Source: Paludisphaera soli
GTDB lineage: Bacteria > Planctomycetota > Planctomycetia > Isosphaerales > Isosphaeraceae
Direction of reading: 5' to 3'
Length of the DNA stretch: 64,000 bases
Assembly: GCF_011064595.1 (NCBI RefSeq)
Contig: NZ_JAALJI010000011.1
Span: 1 to 64,000, forward strand
The stretch's first letter is position 1, and the number at the start of each line of letters is the position of its first letter. Shown piece after piece: positions 18,539-25,955 of this stretch. A program made the position numbers and the translations under genes. The notes under the pieces are model-generated. The model was not told the DNA's origin. It saw only the letters and a program-made list of their open reading frames with translations, and searched no databases.

Positions 18539-18560
18539 CGGACATCCTAGGATGTCCGGG
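18539..18560. promoter_or_regulatory. Perfect 22-base palindrome, candidate operator
   Basis: CCGGACATCC TA GGATGTCCGG is identical to its own reverse complement. It lies 59 bases past the stop of the protease gene and about 150-230 bases upstream of the aminotransferase start, on the same strand. Having no loop, it looks more like a dimeric-protein binding site than a terminator. The function is inferred. Confidence 0.45.
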
Positions 18561-18618
18561 CCTTCTCAGCAAGCACTTCGATCCTTCGGCGAGGGTTCAC
18601 GATCGCGGGGGCCCCGAC

Positions 18619-19413
18619 CTACGAACGGGCGTACGAGGTCCGGGCGACGATCCGCTCGGGGTTGAGCGTGTTGAGGCGCTGGTAGCCGGTGCGGGCGGTC
18701 CACCGCCAGAGCCCGGAGGCGCCGAAGTCGACGTAGTGCCAACCGTCGAGGGCGACGAGGATCGCGTCGGGATTGGCGGTGTTGATCCGGTTGATGCCGG
18801 CGGCCGCCGTCCACGACCAGAGCCCGTGCGGCCCGTAGTCGACGAACAGCTCGCCCGGCCCCCCGGGCGCGAAGCCCTCGGGGTCGGCGGTGTTGATCCG
18901 GCGGATGCCGGCGGCCGCCGTCCAGGCCCAGAGCCCGTGCGGCCCGAAGTCGATGAAGAGCGTGCCGTCGGCCGCGACCGCGAACTCCTCGGGGTCGGCC
19001 GGGTTGATCCGGTGGATCCCGCCGGCCGACGACCAGATCCAGAGCCCGTGCGGGCCGAAGTCGACGTAGAGCGTCCCCGGGCCCGCCGGCGCGAAGCCTT
19101 CGGGGTCGGCGGGGTTGATCCGGTTGATGCCGCCGGCGGCCGTCCAGGCCCAGAGGCCGTGCGGGCCGAAGTCGACGTACAGCGTGCCGTCCGCCCCCGC
19201 GGCGAACTGCTCCGGGTCGGCGGGGTTGATCCGGTTGATGCCGCCGGCCGAGGTCCACGACCAGAGCCCGTGCGGGCCGAAGTCGATGTACAGCGTGCCG
19301 TCGGGCGCGACCGCGAGGTTCTCGGGGTCGGCGGGGTTGATCCGGTTGAAGCCGGCGGCCTCGGTCCAGGCCCAGAGGCCGGCGGCGCCGTAGTCGACGT
19401 AGAGCGGCTCGAC
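18619..19413 (-). repeat. Seven tandem 111-base coding repeats
   Basis: Seven units of 111 bases encode 37-residue blades in the 3' third of the protease gene. The central five units are most alike; the first and last are diverged, as expected for capping blades. The inter-unit phrase GGGTCGGCGGGGTTGATCCG recurs with few changes. Confidence 0.85.
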
Positions 19414-21087
19414 CGACCGCACCGACGTCGGCGGCGGCGGGGGCTGCGGCACGGTCACGGCGGCCTCGACGATCCTCAGCTCGTAGTCGGAGCCCGAGAC
19501 CCGCCCCAGGTCGTCCGAGTACTCGCCGTCGCTCCCGCCGATCCCGATCTGGCCGTCGGGCTCGTCGAGCGGGATCGTCGCCGGGCCGAGGTCGTCGGCC
19601 ACGCGCACATAATAGGCGCCGGCCGACGGCGCGGTGAAGGCGGCCTGCCCGTACTGGGAGCCGGACATGGCGGCCACGCGACGGCCCGCCGCGTCGTAGA
19701 CGGCGACGATCGCGGGGCCGGCCAGGCCGCCGACGGACGGCAGCGAGGTCGAGACCGTGTAGACGTGCCCGGCGCGGGCGTCGATCCTGTAGTAGTCCTG
19801 GAGCGGGGCCAGGGTGGACCGCCTCGTGAAGACGCCCCCCGAAAACGCCACGGCCGGGCGGCCGGCGGCCTGGATGATGTTCCGGGCCTCGGCGTCCGCC
19901 GGGCTGGTCAGGGTCGCCCGCAGCCGGAACGCGGTGGACGGCACGATCGCCGTCGAGGGGCTGGTGAACGTGTAGTCGCGCTGGTCGTACGTCCCCACGC
20001 CGACCCAGAAGGTCCCCCCCACGGAGAAGGTCCGCCGGTAGTCCTCCTTGCTCCCGGAGCCCGCCGAGTCGTCGTCGGTGGCGATCAGGCGTCCCTGCGA
20101 GTCGAAGATCCTCAGGTAGCTGTCCACCCCGCGCTCGGAGGCGGTCGACCCGTCGCGGGTCACGATCCGCAGCGAGTCCCCCGCGAGGACGTCCAGGCGG
20201 AGCAGGTAGACCCCTCGCGAGGGGACCACCTTCATGTCGACGTAGCCGTCGCCCGACCCGCCGGTGAACAGGTCGTACCTGCGGTAGAAGCCCGAAGGGG
20301 CCGCCAGGACGCTCCAGCCCAGATCCTTGAGGATCGCCCATTCCAGCGCCCCGATCTCGCGGACGCCCCGGGGGATCTGGGCGTTCATGATCGACGTGAC
20401 CCCGGTGAGGTGGCCGCTGCTCACCGCGACCGACGCCCCGCCGTTCGCCGCCCGCGCGTTCGGGCCCGTGAACAGGCCGTTCTGCACGAACCGGGCGAAC
20501 GTCGGCTGGCCCCCCAGGAACCCCAGCGCGTGCAGGAACTCGTGGCGGGCGACGGCCAGGAAGTCGGTCCCCGACGACGAGCCCGGCGGCGCCGACCCGA
20601 AGTACCAGCCCGTGCTGCCGTCGTCGTCGAACTTCAGGTAGGCGACGTTCGGCGCGTAGTCGTTCGCCCCCTGGCCGCGCATCGCGTTGTTCGAGCCGGA
20701 CGTCGACCAGAACCCGCCCCCCTGGCCGGCCGTGCTCCCCGAGAGCGAGTCCCCCCAGACGTAGATCTTGATCGTGTCCGCGGCCACGCTGGTGGTGCGG
20801 GTCACGCTCCCCGACGAGGTCGGCAGGGCGTAGCTCCGCGAGCTCACGGCCGCGAGCGCGTCCCCCAGCCGCGCGGCGATGGCGCGCAGGTCGGTCTCCA
20901 GGAGCGTCCGACGCGTCGAGGTGAAGAAGCCGTCGTCGAGCGAGTAGTCGAACTGCAGCGAGACGGCCAGCAGCCGCCGGTCCTCCAGCGACTCGATCGA
21001 AGGGAGGCGGCGGCGTCGCGCCGGCCGAGGACGGGTCGAGAACAGTCGTTCGAACGCCCGCCGGGTCCGCGTGCTCGTTCCATTCAC
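18619..21087 (-). CDS. Secreted zinc metalloprotease with PPC-like domains and seven 37-residue WxW repeats (paralog 1)
   Basis: 822 residues. The N-terminus is basic with SIESLEDRRLLA (about 30-41), a LEPR-XLL-type tag. The zincin domain has HEFLH at 182-186 followed by ALGFLGGQPTF, and SIMNAQI downstream resembles a Met-turn. The position eleven after the first His is Gly, not the usual third zinc ligand. Two beta domains at about 265-380 and 390-540 resemble bacterial pre-peptidase C-terminal (PPC) domains, ending in a PPPPP linker. Seven 37-residue repeats of the form LYVDFGPHGLWAWT-x6-RINPADPE then fill the last 265 residues. They recall tectonin-type beta-propeller blades, which is an inference. 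Extracellular proteolysis with glycan or surface binding is proposed. It is a tandem paralog of the next gene. Confidence 0.8.
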   Translation of the reverse strand: MNGTSTRTRRAFERLFSTRPRPARRRRLPSIESLEDRRLLAVSLQFDYSLDDGFFTSTRRTLLETDLRAIAARLGDALAAVSSRSYALPTSSGSVTRTTSVAADTIKIYVWGDSLSGSTAGQGGGFWSTSGSNNAMRGQGANDYAPNVAYLKFDDDGSTGWYFGSAPPGSSSGTDFLAVARHEFLHALGFLGGQPTFARFVQNGLFTGPNARAANGGASVAVSSGHLTGVTSIMNAQIPRGVREIGALEWAILKDLGWSVLAAPSGFYRRYDLFTGGSGDGYVDMKVVPSRGVYLLRLDVLAGDSLRIVTRDGSTASERGVDSYLRIFDSQGRLIATDDDSAGSGSKEDYRRTFSVGGTFWVGVGTYDQRDYTFTSPSTAIVPSTAFRLRATLTSPADAEARNIIQAAGRPAVAFSGGVFTRRSTLAPLQDYYRIDARAGHVYTVSTSLPSVGGLAGPAIVAVYDAAGRRVAAMSGSQYGQAAFTAPSAGAYYVRVADDLGPATIPLDEPDGQIGIGGSDGEYSDDLGRVSGSDYELRIVEAAVTVPQPPPPPTSVRSVEPLYVDYGAAGLWAWTEAAGFNRINPADPENLAVAPDGTLYIDFGPHGLWSWTSAGGINRINPADPEQFAAGADGTLYVDFGPHGLWAWTAAGGINRINPADPEGFAPAGPGTLYVDFGPHGLWIWSSAGGIHRINPADPEEFAVAADGTLFIDFGPHGLWAWTAAAGIRRINTADPEGFAPGGPGELFVDYGPHGLWSWTAAAGINRINTANPDAILVALDGWHYVDFGASGLWRWTARTGYQRLNTLNPERIVARTSYARS

Positions 21088-21179
21088 GGTGTCGCACCTC
21101 CACGCGATGGTCGCATCGAGACGGCCTCGGCCCGAGGTCGCCCGGCGCCGGTCGTCGCGTGGATGTACGGGATCACGCT

Positions 21180-21215
21180 CCGGATGATTACAAAATTAAA
21201 AAAAGATATGTTTCG
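21180..21215. promoter_or_regulatory. AT-rich tract between the two protease paralogs
   Basis: GATTACAAAATTAAAAAAAG and its flanks form the most AT-rich stretch of this neighbourhood. On the minus strand it puts a T7 run about 50 bases after the stop of paralog 2 and lies about 95-130 bases upstream of the start of paralog 1. It could serve as terminator for the first gene and as promoter or UP-element for the second. No exact -35/-10 pair is assigned. Confidence 0.4.
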
Positions 21216-21239
21216 GCCCGTGGCGCGAAGCCCCCGGAG

Positions 21240-22035
21240 TCAGGCCCTGCCGAACGCCGAGAGGACCGCCAGACGCTGCGGGTCGGCCGGGTTGAGCCGC
21301 TGGAAGCCGCCGACGGCGGCGCGGCGCCAGACGCCGAACGGTCCGAAGTCGACGTAGAGCCAGCCGTCGGCCGAGGCGGCGAGGCCCTCGGGGTTGGCCG
21401 GGTTGATCAGCTCGAAGGCGCCCCCGCTCCAGGCCCAGAGCCCGCCGGGGCCGAAGTCGATGGAGAGCGTCCCGCCCGGCCCGGCGGCCAGGCCTTCCGG
21501 GTTCGCCGCGTTCATCCGGTGGAACCCGCCGGCCTCGGTCCAGAGCCAGAGGCCGCTGGGGCCGAAGTCGATGTAGAGCGTCCCGTAGGCCCCGGGGGCG
21601 AATCCCTCGGGGTTGGCCGCGTTGAGGATCCGCAGGCCCGCCGCGGCGGTCCAGCGCCAGAGGCCGTACGGCCCGTAGTCCACGTACAGCTCGCCCGAGG
21701 CCCCGGCCGCGAAGTTCTCGGGGTCGGCCGCGTTGATCTGGCGGAGCCCCTCGGCGGCGGTCCAGCGCCAGAGGCCGAACCGGCCGTAGTCGACGTAAAG
21801 CTCGCCGTCGGGGCCGGGCGCGATCGCCTGGGGGTCGGCCCCGTTGATCTGGCGCATGCCGGCGGCCTCGGACCAGCTCCAGAGCCCGTACGGGCCGAAG
21901 TCGACGAACAGCGAGCCGTCGGCCGCGACGGCGAAATCCTGCGGGTCGGCCGCGTTGATCTGGCGCACGCCCTCGGCCTCGGACCAGCGCCAGAGGCCGT
22001 ACGGGCCGAAGTCGAGGAACAGCGGGTGGAGGTTC
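21240..22035 (-). repeat. Seven tandem ~111-base coding repeats (paralog 2)
   Basis: Seven units encode the WxW blades of the second protease. They differ from each other more than those of paralog 1, but keep the phrase FGP-x-GLW-x-W followed by INxADPE in each unit. Confidence 0.8.
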
Positions 22036-23705
22036 GGCGGCGGCACGGGGGCCGTCTCGACGATCGAGAGCGCGTAGTCGTGGCCCCGGCCCCGCGTCCC
22101 CTGGATCGAGTAGCCGACCCCTGGCAGGGCGACGCTGAACCCGGGTTCGGCGATCGACTCGTTCGGGTCGACGGCGGCGGGGCCGACGACGCGGGCCACG
22201 CGGAGGTAGTACGGGCCGGTCGCCGAGGCCGTGAAGCTCACCGCGTCGTACGCCGAGCCGCCGGACATCGCCGCCACGCGCCGGCCCGCCGCGTCGTACA
22301 CCGAGACGACGGTCGCGCCGGCGAGCCCCCCGCCCGCCGGCAGGGCCGTCGCGATCGCGTAGCCCGCCCCGGCGACCGCGTCGATCCGGAAGTAGTCGGC
22401 CGCCTCGCCGGCCATCGTCGTGGCGACGGCGAACGTGCCCCCGGAGAAGGCGACGGGCGACGAGGCCCCGGCCAGGTTGTGCGGCTCGTCGCCGACGCGG
22501 CCGGTCAGCGTGGCCTCCAGGTGGAACGCCGTCGCCGGCTCGACGACCGTCGAGGGGGCCGTGAAGGTGTAGTTCCTCTGCTCGTAGGTGCTCGCCCCCA
22601 CCCAGTACCGGCCGCCGGTCGCGAAGGTGTGGGTGAAGTCCTCCTTGCCGGCCTGGGCCGAGGAATCGTCGTCGTCGACGATCACGCCGCCGGCGGCGTC
22701 GAAGAGCTTCACGACGCTGTCCACGCCGATCTCGGCGGCCGTCGAGCCGTCGAGGGTGCGGATCCGCAGCGTGTCGCCGGCCAGCACGTCGAGCGCCATC
22801 AGGTGCACGCCCCGCGAGGGGTCGACCCGCACCCGCGCCTGGCCGTCCCCCTGGCCGCCGGTGAACAGGGCGAAGTCGCGCACGAAGCTCGCGGCCGGGG
22901 GCGGCGGGGGCGGCGTCACGGTCGAGACGCTCCAGCCGAAGTCCTGGAGGAACGCCCAGTCCAGGGCCGTCAGGTCCGATCGCTGGCCCGCCATCGTCAC
23001 GGCGTTCATGATCGAGGGGACTGACGGCGCGATGTGCGAGCCGTTCATCGGCACCCCCGCGCCGCCGTTGGCCGCCCGGACGGCCGGGCCGTTGAACACG
23101 CCGTTCTGGACGAACCGGTCGAACGTGGGCTGGCTCCCCAGGAAGCCCAGGGAGTGCAGGAACTCGTGGCGGGCGACCGTGACGAAATCCACCTGGTCCC
23201 ACGTCAGCCCGGCCGTCGTGGTTCCGAAGAACCAGTTCGTGCCGCCGTCGTCGTCGAACATCAGATAGGTGACGTCGGGCGCGAAGTCGTTCGCCCCCTG
23301 GCCGCGCATGGCGTTGTTCGGCGGGAGCGAATAGAACGCCCCCCCCTGGGCGGCGGTGCTCCCCGAGAGCGAGATCCCGTAGGCGTAGACCTTGAGCGTG
23401 TCGGCCGCCACCCCCGTCTGCACGGTCCGGTTGCCGGAGTTCGTCGGCAGGGTGTAGCCGGCCGACGGGACCGCCGCCAGCGAGTCGCCCAGCCGCGCGG
23501 CCATCGCGTTCAGCGTGGATTCCAGCAGGGTCCGCCGGCCGGCCGTGAAGAAGCCGCCGTCCAGCGAATAGTCGAACGCCAGCGAGACCGCCAGCAGCCG
23601 GCGCCCCTCCAGCGTCTCACAAGCCGGCGCGAGCCGACGACGGCGCGCCCGATCGCCCCCGCCGCGAGCGAAAACCCCCGCGCGTCCCCACCCGATCCTC
23701 GCCAC
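21240..23705 (-). CDS. Secreted zinc metalloprotease with PPC-like domains and seven 37-residue WxW repeats (paralog 2)
   Basis: 821 residues, co-linear with the neighbouring paralog. It has a basic N-terminus with CETLEGRRLLA (about 29-39), a zincin domain with HEFLH at 180-184 and SLGFLGSQPTF, SIMNAVTM as Met-turn candidate, two PPC-like beta domains, and seven C-terminal repeats such as LYVDYGPYGLWRWT and RQINAADPENFA. One blade is a residue shorter (LWAWSGGAFELINPANPE). As in paralog 1, the third metzincin ligand position is Gly. The two proteins have diverged widely outside the motifs, so the duplication is old. Extracellular protease function is inferred, and activity is not certain given the missing ligand. 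Confidence 0.8.
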   Translation of the reverse strand: MARIGWGRAGVFARGGGDRARRRRLAPACETLEGRRLLAVSLAFDYSLDGGFFTAGRRTLLESTLNAMAARLGDSLAAVPSAGYTLPTNSGNRTVQTGVAADTLKVYAYGISLSGSTAAQGGAFYSLPPNNAMRGQGANDFAPDVTYLMFDDDGGTNWFFGTTTAGLTWDQVDFVTVARHEFLHSLGFLGSQPTFDRFVQNGVFNGPAVRAANGGAGVPMNGSHIAPSVPSIMNAVTMAGQRSDLTALDWAFLQDFGWSVSTVTPPPPPPAASFVRDFALFTGGQGDGQARVRVDPSRGVHLMALDVLAGDTLRIRTLDGSTAAEIGVDSVVKLFDAAGGVIVDDDDSSAQAGKEDFTHTFATGGRYWVGASTYEQRNYTFTAPSTVVEPATAFHLEATLTGRVGDEPHNLAGASSPVAFSGGTFAVATTMAGEAADYFRIDAVAGAGYAIATALPAGGGLAGATVVSVYDAAGRRVAAMSGGSAYDAVSFTASATGPYYLRVARVVGPAAVDPNESIAEPGFSVALPGVGYSIQGTRGRGHDYALSIVETAPVPPPNLHPLFLDFGPYGLWRWSEAEGVRQINAADPQDFAVAADGSLFVDFGPYGLWSWSEAAGMRQINGADPQAIAPGPDGELYVDYGRFGLWRWTAAEGLRQINAADPENFAAGASGELYVDYGPYGLWRWTAAAGLRILNAANPEGFAPGAYGTLYIDFGPSGLWLWTEAGGFHRMNAANPEGLAAGPGGTLSIDFGPGGLWAWSGGAFELINPANPEGLAASADGWLYVDFGPFGVWRRAAVGGFQRLNPADPQRLAVLSAFGRA

Positions 23706-23852
23706 GGCGTCCCCCCCGCGTGTCTCGCGCGCTGCGGTCCCTCGGTGCGGTCCCCAGACGATCCTAGCTCACCGACGCCCGCGCCGTCGCCCCGATCGGG
23801 TACAATTCGACCGGGCGAGGCGATCCGGGGGCCAGCCGGGAGGAGGTCGGTC

Positions 23853-25622
23853 GTGGTTTCGAGAGTCGGCGGAACGGTCCGGGCGGCGGTCGCGGCGATC
23901 CTCGCGGCCTGGCCCGGCGGGGCGTGGGCCGAGCCGCCGAGGCGGCCCGAGGCGATCCTGCTGGTGGACGGCGGCGCCCGGCTGCTGACGGCCAACCGGG
24001 GGACCGGCTCGGTCACGCTGGTGGACGCGGCCGCGCGTCGCGTCGAGGGCGAGTTCCCGATCGGCCGCGCCCTGGTCGACCTGCGGGCCACGGCCGACCC
24101 GGACGCCTGGCTCGCCGTCGACCGCGAGGCGGCCGAGGTCGTGCTGCTGGAACGTCGCGACGGCGTCATCCGACGCGCCGGGGCGATCGCCGTCGCGGCC
24201 GACCCGGTGCGCGCGGCGGCCTACGGCGACGGCCGCCGCGCCCTGGTCCTCTCGCGAGGTTCGCGCGTGGCGACGTTCGTCGCCTGGGACGCCCCGGCCG
24301 GGCCCCGCGTCGAGGCGACGGTCGACCTGCCGTTCAGCCCTCGCGAAGCGATCGAGCTGCCGCCCGCCGGCGACGGCCCGGGGCTGATGCTCGTCACCGA
24401 CGCCTTCGGCGGCCGGCTCGCGATCCTGGATCGGGATGCGAGGATTTGCCGAAACGTCTGGACGTTGCCCGACCACAACCTGCGCGGCCTGGCGCTCGCC
24501 CCCGACGGCCGCTCCCTGGCGATCCTGGCCCAGAACGCCACGCCCTCCGCGCGGACCTCGCGCGACGACGTGGAGTGGGGGCTGCTCGTCCGGAGCTGGA
24601 TCCGTCTCCTCCGGCTCGACGACCTGCGATCGACCGAGACGACCGACGCGACGCTGCTGGCGAACTCGCGCACGGTCCCCCTCGGCACGGTGGGCAAGGG
24701 CTCGGCCGACCCTTCGGCGATGGCGTTCGGCCCCCGGGGCGAGGTCGTCGTCGCGATGGCGGCGACGGGCGAGGTGGCGTCGGCCCTGGCGCTGGACGAG
24801 CCCTACGAGCGGCTCAAGGTCGGCCGGGGGGCGGCCGCGATGGCGACCTCGGCGGACGCCGCGACGGCCTACACGGCCGACTCCTTCGACGACGCGGTGA
24901 CGATCCTCGACCTGGACGCCGGCAAGGTGGCCGGGACGATCGCGCTCTCGGCCGACGCCGGCCCCGACGGCCGCCGCAAGCCGGCGACGCTCCTCGAAGA
25001 AGGGGAGGCCCTCTTCCACGACGCCAGGCTCTCCGAGGACGGCTGGATGAGCTGTCAGACCTGTCACACCGACGGCCACACGGCGGGCGTGCTGGTCGAC
25101 ACCCGCGGCGACGACTCCTACGGCGCGGCCAAGCGCACGCCCACGCTCCGGGGCGTGGCCGAAACCGGCCCCTGGGGCTGGCTGGGCCGCTTCCGAAGCC
25201 TGGAGGATCAAATCCACCAGTCGATCGAGACCACCATGCGCGGGCCCGAGCCGAGGCCCCGCCAGGTGGAGGCCCTCGCCGAGTTCCTCCGCACGCTCGA
25301 CCCGCCCGCGCCTGAGCCCCCGGCCGACGCGCCGGCCGTCGCCCGCGGCCGCACGATCTTCGAGGCCGAGCGCTGCGACGCCTGCCACGCGCCGCCGACC
25401 TACACCACCCCCCGGACGTACGACGTCGACCTGGCCGACGCGGTCGGCAACCGCAAGTTCAACCCGCCGTCCCTGCGCGGCGTCGGCCGCCGCCCCGCCT
25501 TGCTCCACGACGCCTCCATCCCGAGCCTCCCCGACCTCTTCCGCCGCGCCGGCCACCCCACCGGAACCCCCCTTTCCGACCGCGAGGCCGCCGACCTGAC
25601 CGCCTTCCTCCGATCGCTCTGA
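23853..25622 (+). CDS. Exported YVTN-type propeller protein with two c-type haem sites
   Basis: 589 residues from a GTG at 23853, preceded by GGGAGGAGG. A signal peptide ends at GGAWA. Residues about 25-370 are repeated short beta blades (LLTANRGTGSVTLVDAAARR, AYTADSFDDAVTILDLDAGK) typical of YncE/YVTN propellers. Two CxxCH haem-binding sites follow: CQTCH (in GWMSCQTCHTDGHT) and CDACH (in EAERCDACHAPPTY), the arrangement of MauG/cytochrome c peroxidase-like domains. TPTLRGVAETGPWGWLGRF and FNPPSLRGVGRRPALLHDAS are usual for that family. The likely role is periplasmic electron transfer or peroxidase-type oxidation. It is divergent from the protease genes. Confidence 0.85.
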   Translation: MVSRVGGTVRAAVAAILAAWPGGAWAEPPRRPEAILLVDGGARLLTANRGTGSVTLVDAAARRVEGEFPIGRALVDLRATADPDAWLAVDREAAEVVLLERRDGVIRRAGAIAVAADPVRAAAYGDGRRALVLSRGSRVATFVAWDAPAGPRVEATVDLPFSPREAIELPPAGDGPGLMLVTDAFGGRLAILDRDARICRNVWTLPDHNLRGLALAPDGRSLAILAQNATPSARTSRDDVEWGLLVRSWIRLLRLDDLRSTETTDATLLANSRTVPLGTVGKGSADPSAMAFGPRGEVVVAMAATGEVASALALDEPYERLKVGRGAAAMATSADAATAYTADSFDDAVTILDLDAGKVAGTIALSADAGPDGRRKPATLLEEGEALFHDARLSEDGWMSCQTCHTDGHTAGVLVDTRGDDSYGAAKRTPTLRGVAETGPWGWLGRFRSLEDQIHQSIETTMRGPEPRPRQVEALAEFLRTLDPPAPEPPADAPAVARGRTIFEAERCDACHAPPTYTTPRTYDVDLADAVGNRKFNPPSLRGVGRRPALLHDASIPSLPDLFRRAGHPTGTPLSDREAADLTAFLRSL

Positions 25623-25635
25623 CGTCGCACGCACT

Positions 25636-25921
25636 CGTCCTTCCCTTCCCCACTGAGGGAAGGCGGCCGAAGGCCGGATTGGCGGGCTTTACGAATGAGC
25701 GACGGCCGGGAACGGCCTTCCCCCCTGGCGGGGGAAGGCAGACCCCGCAGGGGTCGGATGAGGGGGGGACGCTCGCGGGGAGTTGCGGATCGCGCAGCCC
25801 CGTTTGCACGGCCGAGGGCCACAGAAGACCTTGCTGGTGCTCCGCCGTTCTCCGCGCTGGCCCCCCCCTCATCCGGCCCTTCGGGCCACCTTCCCCCGCC
25901 AGGAGGGAAGGGCTTTGAGAT
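25636..25921. repeat. Cluster of three inverted intergenic repeat arms, copy 3
   Basis: Three arms of the CCTTCCCCCNNGGGGGAAGG / GGCCGGATGAGG family are packed here: 25638-25680 (diverged), 25715-25770 (left orientation) and 25858-25921 (right orientation, CCCCCTCATCCGGCCCTTCG). The middle segment GGGGGACGCTCGCGGGGA recurs inverted at 35593-35612. The cluster fills the space between two convergent genes and leaves no room for another gene. Confidence 0.8.
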
Positions 25922-25955
25922 ATCAGAATGCTGTGTTGCGAAGGCCCCTCGTCGG

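Noticed and set aside
18619-19413. CRISPR-like tandem repetition
   Set aside because: The 111-base units are contiguous, without spacers, and encode protein blades.
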